Shown here: positions 1 through 9,530 of the stretch, one piece after another
Position numbering within the stretch: the stretch's first letter is position 1
Layout: each line of letters opens with the position of its first letter
Assembly (NCBI GenBank): GCA_023055425.1
Contig: JALGPY010000006.1
Location: forward strand, 73,440,127 to 73,504,126
Length of the DNA stretch: 64,000 nt
Source of the DNA: Linanthus parryae
Lineage: Eukaryota; Streptophyta; Magnoliopsida; Ericales; Polemoniaceae
Direction of reading: 5' to 3'
Program-made: the position numbers and the translations under genes
The notes under the pieces: model-generated
Told to the model about the DNA's origin: nothing
Databases searched by the model: none
What the model saw: the letters and a program-made list of their open reading frames with translations, nothing else

Positions 1-2427
1 ATGGAGGTACCTCCTGATTCTTCCTCATGTATCACATTTGCTCTTTCTTCTTCTTCATCTCCTTCTCTTGGCTCCCGCCTCTCCTCTTCTTCCTCCTGGC
101 CGAATGGAATGAAGGTCTCCACTGCGAGCTCCTTTCGCGTTTTACTGGTTATGCGACCTTTACCCTTGTCCTTGGCAGAAAGGGATCTCGCAGGAGGGGA
201 AGTTGGAGCGCTTCTAGGAGAAGAGATTGTAATTCCCCTTTGCCTGGGTCTCTTCGCTCTTGGCGCGGCAGTCGCTGGAGGAGACGGATTATCTCTAGGG
301 GGAGACAAGGCCGGAGCATTGTCTATCAGCGAGTCAGCAAAAGCATTCATGACCTCGCGAATCCTGGTTTCGACCTCAGTGTCCATCCTCGATGCTAGCA
401 GGAACGACTGTCCTTGTCTTCTTGTAGTAACAATAGTGTTAACCAGCGATTTGGAACGATCGCCGGATGCGAATCTCCGCACATGGCACTATAGCAAGCA
501 GTGTAGAATAAAGATGTCAACATGAGAAAATCAAGAATCTTAACGCATGCAAAAGAAGTTGCTTACCTTAGCAAAAGTCTCGCTATATCTGATGACATGC
601 GAGTAGCCTTTCTTGACTGCGGCGATCTTTTCATCCAGAATGACAGCAGGGCACAAATGGTTCTCATGATCCAACAACGAGTAGCAACCATATTCAGACT
701 CGTCCAGACTGCAGTTGGCACGAAACGGAAAAGAGTTTCTTTTGATCACAGGAGCTCTGCTTGGCTGAGGGGCTGACTGCGTCTCAAATCTTGTCTGCTG
801 GGCATGCCAGTATGCGAGCCAGTTCTTAGAACAACCACCTTCGCGGTTACCCGCAGGTTGCTCAAAGGGAAGGTTGCTCATGAAGACTGTTTTGCACTCC
901 TTTGTCAACAAGCGCTTATAGCAGCCTCTGATAATGGATTGTGGCCAGATTGAGGGTGCCACTGCATCAAAGCCGAACTGGGGAGAAACTCGAGCGGGTT
1001 CAACATCCACGGTAATCCTCTCATACCTCGGCGCGAGCTCACGAATATGCTCTGCGAGAGCAGGAAGGGAACCTCGTAGGCACCAGCAAAAGAATTCGCG
1101 ATAGCGCTCATGCAAATGCGATCCCTCTTCAAAGAGGAGCTCTTCTGAGAAGACAACACCCTTAGAAGGGTACAGCTTTGGTACGCACGGCATAGGGCCT
1201 GGCAATGAACTCTCGCCGGTTGTCGCATATCAGGCTCCAAACGCACTTGGTATTGTTCGTTCCGAACCACCTCGCAGCTCTGCCGCTGTTACGCTCCTCC
1301 ATCGCGCCTGGGGGACACCACTTGTTGGGCTTAGAAGCAGTTGGGGCATAGGAAGGCCATCGCTCAAAGACCCACATCGTCAAGAAGGCAATGTTGACGA
1401 AAGTCAGTATGTGGAGGCGGCCGCGCGATTCTTTCATAGCCACAACTAGCTGATCCAATCTGTAGTACAACGTACCCAAGACCAAGGGTCCGAATGCGAC
1501 TTTATGGCCGAGGGCCAGTTTCACAGCAAGCGGCAGAACGTGGTAGAAGACCCCATCGTGCGGGTGACCATCGATTAAGTACCTCGACAGCCAGGCACAG
1601 AGGAAAGCACAAAGGGTCAAGTGATAGCCTTTACCCTCCACGTAGTTCTTGGCCTCTGGGTCTTGACTCAGAAGCTTCTTGGTGATGCTGCTGTTCGCGT
1701 AGTCACGGAAGAAGTACTGCACCCATTTGTTCCAAGTATTCTTCGCAGACGTGTCAACCAGCTGCCAGTCAGGAAGGGCTTTGGTAGTGGTCCACCGGGT
1801 GGAGATTTTCTTTACCTCTGACAGGCACTCCTCCATCTGCGTGTACAAAGCAATCTCCGCATCCGTCCTCAAGGGACTCAAAGGGTCTACCTCGCCCAAG
1901 GAGACAGATCATACAACATGTGCACGTCCTCGAGCGTGGGAGCATCCTCGAACTCAGCAAAGTGAAAAGTGTGAGTCGCAGGCGAGTAGCGGGAAAGAAG
2001 GTTTAGAAGCATGGACTGGTCCAGCTTCACGGCAGCACCCTTCATAGCACGAACGGTGAAGTATACGCCGGCCTCGTTGAGAGTCACAGCATGATTGGTC
2101 AACACATGGTCAATCCATTCATCCATGTAGTCCAATTTCTGAACAAAAGCTTGGGTGGAAATTGCGGCATACGGGAAGTACCCATTTTCGATTCCCAATC
2201 GGACCACGTCCTCGGAGCCGATCAAATCAAGCAAGGCTGAGTTAACTGGAGGGGTTAATGTTAGCAATCCCTCATTAGGGACAGGAGCAGGCAGTTTCTT
2301 TGCCTTAAACTCTCGCATGGTAGAAGTCCTTGCCACCCAGGTAGGGGGCTTTTCGCCAAAGAGCCTGTGGAAGATCAGGTATTTCCTCGTCCTCCTTGGT
2401 GGGTCTAGTTCCTCTTGTCGTTGCCAT
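1..2427 (-). pseudogene. plant mobile domain (aminotransferase-like PMD) protein, antisense to its host element, frameshifted and 3'-partial
   Basis: On the minus strand the order is: an N-terminal part in one frame (to about 1887), a central part (1899 to 1162) and a C-terminal part (1205 to 567), then an exon running off the left edge. The central part has the PMD fold signature region (LEDVHMLYDLSP, then a long helical stretch with W and F residues). Frames change at about 1890 (one base apparently missing just before the LGEVDPL segment) and between 1162 and 1205, so this copy is probably not translatable as one protein. A natural start is the ATG at 2425-2427 (MATTRGTRPTKEDE), which needs one more frame change near 2315; alternatively the central frame extends upstream to 2495. 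The C-terminal exon is rich in Ser/Pro/Arg and ends in an acidic Glu run. PMD proteins occur both as host genes linked to silencing and as retroelement passengers; here it lies between pol and LTR. Confidence 0.75.
489..566 (-). other. spliceosomal intron (78 bp) in the antisense PMD gene
   Basis: Reading the minus strand, the coding frame ends ...GAG ACT TTT GCT AAG and is followed by GTAAGC (donor, plus 561-566). A T-rich stretch ends in CTATAG (acceptor at plus 489-490). The frame resumes at TGC CAT GTG CGG and stays open to the window edge. The junction is phase 0. Without splicing, the frame stops a few codons into the intron. 78 bp is near the lower size limit of plant introns. Confidence 0.7.
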
Positions 2428-2900
2428 TCCTGCGGAAAAGCAAGAAAAAAAGGGGGAGAAATATGCCACACTTCAGTTTGAACTTCGAGATTCAAGATCT
2501 ATGGGAAGAAAGATGAACAGTTTCTGGTATCAATTTCAGAAATTAGAGGTTGGAAATTGTTTGCATTATCAGGAATTTCAAAACCCTACATCCAAGGTCC
2601 TTATCATTGAAGGATTAAATCAAAATTGGGTTCAAAGATTGGAGCTTCTTCACAAGTTTCCAACAGATAATATGTCATGGGTTTGCAGATCCAACACAGT
2701 CCAAAGCATACATTGGTATGATAAGCAAAATTGAACAAGGCCAACCTTGTTTTGATGAAGTTTGCTTGGCTGCACACAGTCGAAGAAGACGATTGACAAG
2801 AGTGAACTGGTGATTGATTATTTGAAACTGCTCTCGAAGACTTCCGGGTATCATTCACTCTAGAAAGAAGTGATGCTTCGCAACAATGGAGAGTACAGAG

Positions 2901-2910
2901 TATTTATCCA
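2901..2910 (-). promoter_or_regulatory. candidate TATA box for the antisense PMD gene
   Basis: The minus strand reads TGGATAAATA here, about 470 bp upstream of the first plausible ATG. The 2428-2900 stretch between them has no convincing coding frame and would be a 5' leader, possibly with an intron. This is a position-based suggestion only. Confidence 0.3.
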
Positions 2911-3132
2911 AAAACAATGAAGGGTTGCGTCCTTTCAGTAGTCGAATCGCAACCGTCACCGTCAAATCGCGCGCCTAAAACCCTAAAGGCCAGACGGCAC
3001 GACTCTAGGGGTTTTAGGTCATAATGGCATGCACGGGGGCTGAATTTACTCATGTTTGAATTGGTGCGTGGCGGCGACGCGTATGTTGGTTTCCGCGCAT
3101 GGAAGTCTATACAGCTATGAGTCTTCACGCGC

Positions 3133-3146
3133 AGAAAGGGGGCTAA
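3133..3146 (+). promoter_or_regulatory. polypurine tract (plus-strand primer site)
   Basis: AGAAAGGGGGCTAA lies directly before the TGTAGATAG start of the LTR. This is the expected position and composition of the primer for plus-strand DNA synthesis in an LTR retrotransposon and fixes the element's orientation as plus. Confidence 0.8.
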
Positions 3147-3774
3147 TGTAGATAGTGCTTTCTGAGCTGACAGATCTTGGCCACGTGGCAACCATCTAGC
3201 ACACCATATTGTGCTCCGCACACGCTGGATCACCAGCCGCGCTGATCCATGTGGGGCCTGCGAGACAGGGCCCTCGCATACCACTGCACGGGACTTGTAG
3301 GGACTTAGTGGTTTGGAGGCTAGAGTAAGTCCTGTTGCGTGCGAGCCAAGCTCGCGCGCGACCCTTAGTAACTGCTTTTGAGAGATTTATGGCACGAGCT
3401 CCATAAACCCGGTCAATCCGGCCAAACCCGGTCAACCCCATAGCGGTTCCGGTATTCGCGCATAACGTGCTGTAACGGTCCCTATATAGGCGGACGAATG
3501 TGCCGTTGCGGTTAAGTTAATTAAGCCGCCATTGATGGGCGCATTAACCACACTGCAACGGTCACATTCTCCGTTATATATAGGACGTTAACCTTTCCAT
3601 ACAAAGGAGGACACACAAGCCATACGCGGAAGCTCTGCCAAACCTCTTTCTCTCTCTCAGACATTACTACTGCCTTACTCTCTCCCTACACACAACCCAA
3701 CTCTTCCTGTGCCATCTCTGATCCTCTAATTACGGTGTACACGGAGGTCTCCCTGCCGGAATCTCTTGTGCACA
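3147..3774 (+). repeat. 3' LTR of Tat-lineage element (628 bp)
   Basis: It starts TGTAGATAGTGC and ends TTGTGCACA, so it has TG...CA termini. It matches 55361-55988 along its whole length with scattered substitutions, and the homology stops at exactly the same base on each side. Both copies contain the CTATATAGG and TTATATATAGG motifs (near 3484 and 3575), which are likely core-promoter sequences, followed by a CT-rich leader. Confidence 0.9.
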
Positions 3775-4318
3775 CCTATCTCCCCAGCACCCTCTCTCTC
3801 GAAGTGAGCCCCCGGGTACCCACTAGTCACAACCCGCAAAATCTCAGTATCGCTCGGCGGGTAATCCTCACACTCAGCATAGGCGCACGGGACGTTCCTC
3901 AACGGGATCCCATACGCCTGGCGGATACTTCCGCCGTAACTAATATGAACTGCCTCCGGCAGTACACCCATCGGGTGTCACCGTTGGAATCACCCGCCCC
4001 CTTATGCATGAGGTTACTGTAAAACTCACGCACTAAGGAGGAGCTAGACACCTCCGGAAACCCGGCCAAGGACTGTCCGAAAAGTTCCGGACGACTAGCA
4101 AACTGTGCCATCTCTAGTTGCATGCTCATGTGGTCGACCTCAAAACGGTAGTACTTGGGCAGTTTATGACCCATTTTTGTCGCGGTCATATAATAATAAT
4201 GGGCGTAATGGTTCACGAACCGAAAACTGTCAAACCTCCTAGAGTGGATTTGCTCCACAGGGTACTCCGTAGGGAACTCGTCCCGGTTTTGGTCAAGGAC
4301 CGGCACTCCGAACTCCAT
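3775..4318 (-). pseudogene. extra ORF downstream of integrase (putative plant transposon protein type), truncated
   Basis: It begins at the ATG at 4316-4318 (MEFGVPVLDQN). The frame runs to about 3899 with a segment (FVNHYAHYYYM, then LVREFYSNL) that resembles the 'putative plant transposon protein' domain found in Athila-type extra ORFs. The frame then changes near 3960 and continues (LPEAVHISYGGSIRQAYGIP) to the junction at 3775. The position after integrase is that of the envelope-like ORF of Athila elements, but no signal peptide or membrane segment is visible in what remains. The family assignment is from recalled motif shape and is moderate. Confidence 0.55.
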
Positions 4319-5309
4319 AACAGGAAAAACCTCGAAAACGTGCCTACTCGGGAATTAAAGAAAAAAGTGTGAAACGTGCACGTAACAAGTGTGTCTCAAT
4401 AGATAGTCCACCTGAGAGCTACCAGAGGTCCACACGGCAAGTGTCGCTCCTAAATCAAAAATACCGAAAAATAACGGACCCGGCTACGGGTCGTGCCAAA
4501 ACGGAAAATAAGGAGAGAGATGAGATTTTCGACCTTCCCTAAACAGGAGTGAAGACCGGAGATTCTGCCCGGAAAGTTGCCGAAAGTCGCCGGCGGTCGC
4601 CGGAAAATTCGCCGGAACACGTAATTACCAGGAATTGAAATCCGGACCCACCAAATCGAAGCCCTCGATCTCCTCTTTCAACTTCCCTTGTTCGATTTTT
4701 GCTAGTTCTTGCTCTAACACCTTCGAATCGGTCCTTTTCCTCAAGAACACGCCACTCCTAGATGGGAATTTCCCGCTCGATTCTCGCTTGTTTCTGGATT
4801 TTTATGGATGATACTTGCTCCGTGCGACGAGGGGATTCCAGAAATGTGCTCGGATTTTGGTTTGGAGGTCCGGGGCGAATTTGTGTTCTTCAAGTTGAGA
4901 GAAAATGGAGGAAGAGAGAGAAAGGGAGGTGCAACAATGGAGGACCCGTCGGCCTCCTTCCCCCTTTAAACCCTAATTTTGCAAAATTACCAAAATACCC
5001 CTCGGGTTTTGAAAAAATTACATTCTTTTCCTTTCTGTCTGCGTATACTGCGTATATACTCAAAAAAAATAACTCCCTGGTTGCGTATATACGCAGGGTT
5101 GCGTATATACGCAACCAGCAAATTATTATTTTTTTTATATATATTTTCTCTCTTCCTCTGTTTTCCCGGTTTTGCCTGCTTTCTACTTTGCTGCCTCTCC
5201 ACAATCTCAATTTCAAGTCAAAAACCCGCTCATCTCGCCTCTCTCAAAAATTCAGAACTGAATATAATAATAAAATAACAAAAATAAATTAATTAACGAT
5301 TACTTTGGG
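4319..5309 (-). promoter_or_regulatory. spacer between integrase copy 1 and the extra ORF, with promoter-like features
   Basis: No sustained homology to pol is seen. On the minus strand the stretch holds, in order, a pair of GCGTATATACGC palindromes (5112-5083), a GGGTTTAAAGG motif near 4970, and a long CT-rich tract (about 4935-4890) resembling the pyrimidine patch of plant promoters and leaders. A short open stretch (KVLEQELAKIEQGKLKEE) follows near 4690, then the ATG at 4318. The same palindrome pair lies upstream of a TATA-like motif in the Athila LTR, which suggests an internal promoter. That role is inference. Confidence 0.4.
5083..5112. repeat. pair of GCGTATATACGC palindromes (unit A spacer)
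   Basis: GCGTATATACGC occurs at 5083-5094 and 5101-5112, 18 bp apart start to start. Degenerate relatives (gcgtatactgcgtatatact) lie at 5041-5060. The same pair with the same spacing recurs at 7430, 14335 and 55044. Confidence 0.9.
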
Positions 5310-5365
5310 TTGCCTCCCAAACAGCGCTTTGTGGTTTACGGTAGACGGCCCGACCTTGTTACCTC

Positions 5366-6470
5366 TTACGGGTCATCAAAATATACCGGGTCTATTTTGA
5401 CGACTTCGGCGGTCTCGAGATATGGCTTGATTCGATTCCCTTTCACCCTGAAACTGGAATTATCTTTTGGATTTTCCAGCTCGAATGCTCCCCATGAAAA
5501 AATCTGCTTGATGATGAACGGGCCCGACCAACGAGACCTCAGTTTTCCCAGAAAATACCGCATCCGGATATTGTAGAGAAGCACTTTATCGCCTTCATTA
5601 AACTGCTTTGGCGTGATACGGTGATCATGCCACTTCTTCGTCTTCTCTTTGTAAATTTTGGCGCTCTCGATAGTCGTTCTGCGGAACTCCTCTAATTCCA
5701 GCAGTGCCATCTTTCTCTTATCTCCCGCCAGATTCTGATCCAAGTTGAGCAACTTGATGGCCCAATACGCTTTGTGTTCCAATTCCACCGGTAAGTGGCA
5801 CGCTTTCTGGTATGGCGACATACCCAGCGATGTTTTGAAAGCTGTCCTGTAGGCCCAGAGCGCATCGTTCAGTCTGATGGACCAATCCTTTCGGCCGAGA
5901 TTCACTGTTTTCTCAAGGATGCTCTTGATCTCTCGGTTCGAAACTTCGGCTTGCCCGTTTGTCTGCGGATGGTAGGGTAACGAGACTTTATGAACTGACA
6001 CGCCATACTGTTTCAGAACTTTCGCAAAGACTCGATTGATGAAGTGGGAGCCCTCGTTACTGATCATTGCCCTTGGAGTTCCGAAACGAGTGAAAATGTT
6101 ACGTTTCAGAAAACGCTCAACGGTGGCTGCATCATTTTTCTGACACGCGATCGCTTCGATCCACTTAGTCACATAATCCACTGCCAGTATAATGTAGAGG
6201 TTACCCATGGAAGACGGTCAATACCCCATACATCGAAAGGCTCTACTTCCTGCCACACGGTCATCGACATCTCATCCCGGTGTGACGTGTTCCCTGTTCT
6301 CTGGCATCTATCACATCCCTGCACATAGTCGTGACAGTCTTTAAAGACTGTCGGCCAGAAAAACCCGGACTGCAGCATTTTATGCGTTGTTCGCGTTCCC
6401 CCAAAATGACCCCCACACTGTGATGAGTGGCAGTGTCGGATTACGTTCGAGGCCTCGTGGTTTGGAATGC
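5366..6470 (-). pseudogene. Athila integrase, copy 1
   Basis: On the minus strand a zinc-binding region (HCHSSQCGGHF ... CDRCQR, about 6440-6290) is followed by the catalytic core in one open frame from 6208 to 5366 (280 codons). The first Asp is in VDYVTKW. The second position reads ISNEGSHF where the family has Asp, so the second catalytic Asp is Asn. The Glu is in [10 protein letters not shown]. The C-terminal domain ([18 protein letters not shown]) is complete to the stop. A deletion just before the core breaks the link to the zinc domain. With the Asn substitution and the frame break this copy should be inactive. Confidence 0.85.
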
Positions 6471-7429
6471 ACCTTCCCAGGATGTTGTCGGCCCCCTATT
6501 TGAATAGGTACGGGTCATCCCAGAAATACTGTCGGCTTTCGGAAACGAACCGTTTCCGCTGAGACGGGGTAAGATCCTCTGGAAGCGTGCCAGTTTTGGT
6601 CAAGGACCTGCACTCCGAACTCCATAACAGGCAAAACCTCGAAAAATGTGCCTACTCGGGAATTAAAGCAAAAAGTGTGAAACGTGCACGTAACAAGTGC
6701 GTCTCAATAGATAGTCCACCTAAGAGCTACCAGAGGTCCACACGGCAAGTGCCGCTCTAAAATCAAAAATACCGAAAAATAATGGACCCGGCTACGGGTC
6801 GTGCCAAAACGGAAAATAAAGAGAGAGATGAGATTTTCGACATTCCCTAAACAGGGGTGAAGACCGGAGATTCTGCCCGGAAATTCGTATGGAAAAGTCG
6901 CCGACGGTCGCCGGAAAATTCGCCGGAAAACGTAACTTCCCGGAATTGAAATTCGAACCCACCAAATCGAAGCCCTCGATCTCCTCTTTCAACTTCCCTT
7001 GTTCGTTTTTTGCTAGTTCCTGCTCTAACACCTTCGAATCGGTCCTTTTTCTCAAGAACACGCCATTCCTAGATGGGAATTTCCCGCTCGATTCTCGCTT
7101 GTTTCTGGATTTTAATGGATGATACTTGCTCCTTGCGACGAGGGGATTCCAGAAATGTGCCAGGATTTTTATTTGGAGGTCCGGGGCGAATTTGTGTTCT
7201 TCAAGTTGAGAGAAAATGGAGGAAGAGAGAGAAAGGGAGGTGCAAAAATGGAGGACCCGTCGGCCTCCTTCCCCCTTTAAACCCTAATTTTGCAAAATTA
7301 CCAAAATACCCCTCGGGTTTTTAAAAAATTACATTTTTTTTCCTTTCTGTCTGCGTGTATACGCAATACTGCGTATATACTCAATCAGAAATCAAAAGAA
7401 AACATAAAAAAAAAAATAACTCCCTGGTT

Positions 7430-7459
7430 GCGTATATACGCAGGGTTGCGTATATACGC
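7430..7459. repeat. pair of GCGTATATACGC palindromes (unit B spacer)
   Basis: GCGTATATACGC at 7430-7441 and 7448-7459, again 18 bp apart. The surrounding 6628-7650 stretch is the second copy of the spacer, including the GGGTTTAAAGG motif (near 7276) and CT-rich tract, and has no clear gene apart from a short charged open frame (7061-6792). Confidence 0.9.
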
Positions 7460-7679
7460 AACCAGCAATTTTTTTTTTTTTTTTCATATATATTTTCTCT
7501 CTTCCTCTATTTTCCCGGTTCTGCCTGCTTTCTACTTTGCTGCCTCTGCACAATCCCAATTTCAAGTCAAAAACCCGCTCATCTCGCCTCTCTCGAAAAT
7601 TCAGAACTGAATATAATAATAAAATAACAAAAATAAATTAATTAACGATTACTTTGGGTTGCCTCCCAAACAGCGCTTT

Positions 7680-8880
7680 GTGATTTACGGTCGACGGCCC
7701 GACCTTGTTACCTCTTACGGGTCATCAAAATATACCGGGTCTATTTTGACGACTTCGACGGTCTCGAGATATGGCTTGATCCGATTCCCGTTCACCCTGA
7801 AACTGGAACTATCTTTTGGATTTTCCAGCTCGAATGCTCCTCATGAAAAAATCTGCTTGATGATGAACGGGGCTGACCAACGAGACCTCAGTTTTCCCCG
7901 AAAAAACCGCATCCGGGTATTGTAGAGAAGCACTTTATCGCCTTCGTTAAACTACTTTGGCGTGATACGGTGATCATGCCACTTCTTCGTCTTCTCTTTG
8001 TAAATTTTGGCGCTCTCGAAAGCCGTTCTGCGGAACTTCTCTAATTCCAGCAGTGCCATCTTTCTCTTATATCCCGCCAGATTCTGATCCAAGTTGAGCA
8101 ACTTGACGGCCCAATACGCTTTGTGCTCCAATTCCACCGGTAAGTGGCACGCTTTCCCAAACACTAGCTGGTATGGCGACACACCCAGCGGTGTTTTGAA
8201 AGCAGTCATGTTGGCCCAGAGCGCATCGTCCAGTCTGATGGACCAATCCTTTCGGCCGAGATTCACTGTTTCTCAAGGATGCTCTTGATCTCTCGGTTCG
8301 AAACTTCGTCTTGCCCGTTTGTCTGCGGATGGTAGGGTAACGAGACTTTACGAACTGACACGCCATACTGTTTCAGAACTTTCGCAAAGACTCGATTGAT
8401 GAAGTGGGAGCCCTCGTCACTAATCATTGCCCTGGGAGTTTCGAAATGAGTGAAAATGTTACGTTTCAGAAAATGCTCAACGGTGGCTGCATCGTTTTTC
8501 TGACACGCGATCGCTTCGATCCACTTAGTCACATAATCCACTTCCAGTAGAATGTAGAGGTTACCCATGGAAGACGGGAATGGACCCATTAAGTCAATAC
8601 CCATACATCGAAAGGCTCTACTTCCTGCCACACGGTCATCGGCATCTCGTCCCGGTGTGACGTGTTCCCTGTTCTCTGGCATCCATCACATCCCTGCACA
8701 TAGTCGTGACAGTCTTTAAAGATTGTCAGCCAGAAAAACCCGGACTGCAGTATTTTATGCTCTGTTCGCGTTCCCCCAAAATGACCCCCACACTGTGATG
8801 AGTGGCAGTGTCGGATTACGTTCCAGGCCTCGTGGGTCGGAATGCACCTTCCCAGGATGTTGTCGGCCCCCTGTTTGAAT
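7680..8880 (-). pseudogene. Athila integrase, copy 2
   Basis: The core frame runs 8682-8263 with Asp in VDYVTKW, an intact second Asp (ISDEGSHF) and Glu in NGQDEVSNRE. It keeps the LMGPFPSS segment missing from copy 1. A one-base loss in the T run at about 8268 shifts the frame; the rest continues from 8266 to an in-frame TAG at 7952, where copy 1 has Gln in KQFNEGDK. The C-terminal domain can still be followed to about 7680 beyond that stop. So copy 2 keeps the catalytic triad that copy 1 lost, but is broken elsewhere. Confidence 0.85.
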
Positions 8881-8894
8881 AGGTACGGGTCATC

Positions 8895-9530
8895 CTAGAA
8901 ATACTGTCGGCTTTCGAAAACGAACCGTTTCCGCTGAGACGGGGTAAGATCCTCGGGAAGCGTGCCAGTTACCAAGTAATTAGCTATGGCATAATACCAC
9001 GGTCTCCCGATTTTTACTGCCATGATGTGCTCGTCCGGGAAGTTTTCCTTGATCGGTACCGCGTCCACCTTCACATTCTCAAGTCTGGATAGGTGATCCG
9101 GTACCACGTTCTCAACTCCCTTCTTGTCCGGGATTTCCACGTCGAACTCCTGCATCAGTAGTACCCACCTCAACAGCCTTGGTTTCGCGTCCTTCTTGTC
9201 CAGCAGTTATTTCAGGGCACTATGGTCAGTAAAAACGATAACTTTTGACCCGACCAAATAGGGCCTGAATTTGTCCAGGGCATACACCACAGCCAGCAGT
9301 TCCTCTTCTGTCGTGACATAGTTGAGCTGGGCATCCTTGAGTACCCGGATCGCATAATAAATCACGTGGCAGACTTTATCCTTCCGCTGCCCCAAAACTG
9401 CCCCGACTGCGTAGTCGCTGGCGTCACACATCAGCTCAAACGGGAGTGACCAATCTGGTGTAGTAATAACCGGAGCTGTGGTCAGCTTCTCTTTTAAATG
9501 GTCAAACGCCTGCCGACATGCTGTACCGAA
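8895..9530 (-). pseudogene. Athila RNase H domain and linker to integrase
   Basis: Minus-strand frame 9431-9207 has MCDASDYAVGAVLGQ, EELLAVVYALDKFRPY and FTDHSALK, the standard Ty3 RNase H motifs with Asp, Glu and Asp. An in-frame TAA (9207-9209) follows ALK where the family has Tyr. The frame then resumes ([25 protein letters not shown]) from 9173 to 8895. A single nonsense change therefore interrupts an otherwise conserved domain. Confidence 0.85.

Larger units (their letters stand above)
1..3774 (+). mobile_element. 3' end of a Tat-lineage Ty3 retrotransposon with antisense plant-mobile-domain gene
   Basis: The segment ends in a polypurine tract (3133-3146) followed by an LTR (3147-3774), both on the plus strand, so it is the 3' end of a plus-strand element that begins outside the window. 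The LTR matches, at equal length, the 5' LTR at 55361-55988, which is followed by Tat-type gag, RT and dual RNase H; this assigns the family. The internal part carries a minus-strand plant mobile domain gene (1-2427). Extra antisense ORFs downstream of pol are known in Tat-lineage elements. The next five bases after the LTR (cctat) would be the target duplication, but the other copy is outside the window. Confidence 0.75.
4287..6593 (-). repeat. tandem duplication unit A (integrase plus spacer)
   Basis: Position 4287 (ttttggtcaagg) matches 6594, and the end (ggaagcgtgccag, to 6593) matches 8968. The two units are adjacent and in the same orientation. Unit A is 2307 bp. It lacks about 15 bp near 6210 that unit B keeps (the segment encoding LMGPFPSS). 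The shared bases at the join are consistent with a replication or unequal-exchange duplication. Confidence 0.85.
6594..8968 (-). repeat. tandem duplication unit B (integrase plus spacer)
   Basis: This is the second copy, 2375 bp, longer than unit A because of small indels. Its left end carries the first eleven codons of the extra ORF (6594-6626 on the minus strand), which then run straight into the RNase H-integrase linker of unit A. This shows the duplication boundary lies inside the extra ORF start. Confidence 0.85.

Noticed and set aside
1..525. Plus-strand 174-codon open frame at the left edge
   Set aside because: It is the mirror of the PMD C-terminal exon, whose minus-strand frame continues after a good splice acceptor. 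The plus frame is Ser-rich with no domain.
5083..5112. GCGTATATACGC pair as a CRISPR-like or satellite repeat
   Set aside because: Only two exact copies per site with fixed 18-bp spacing, recurring in LTRs; this fits a regulatory motif in an element family instead of an array.
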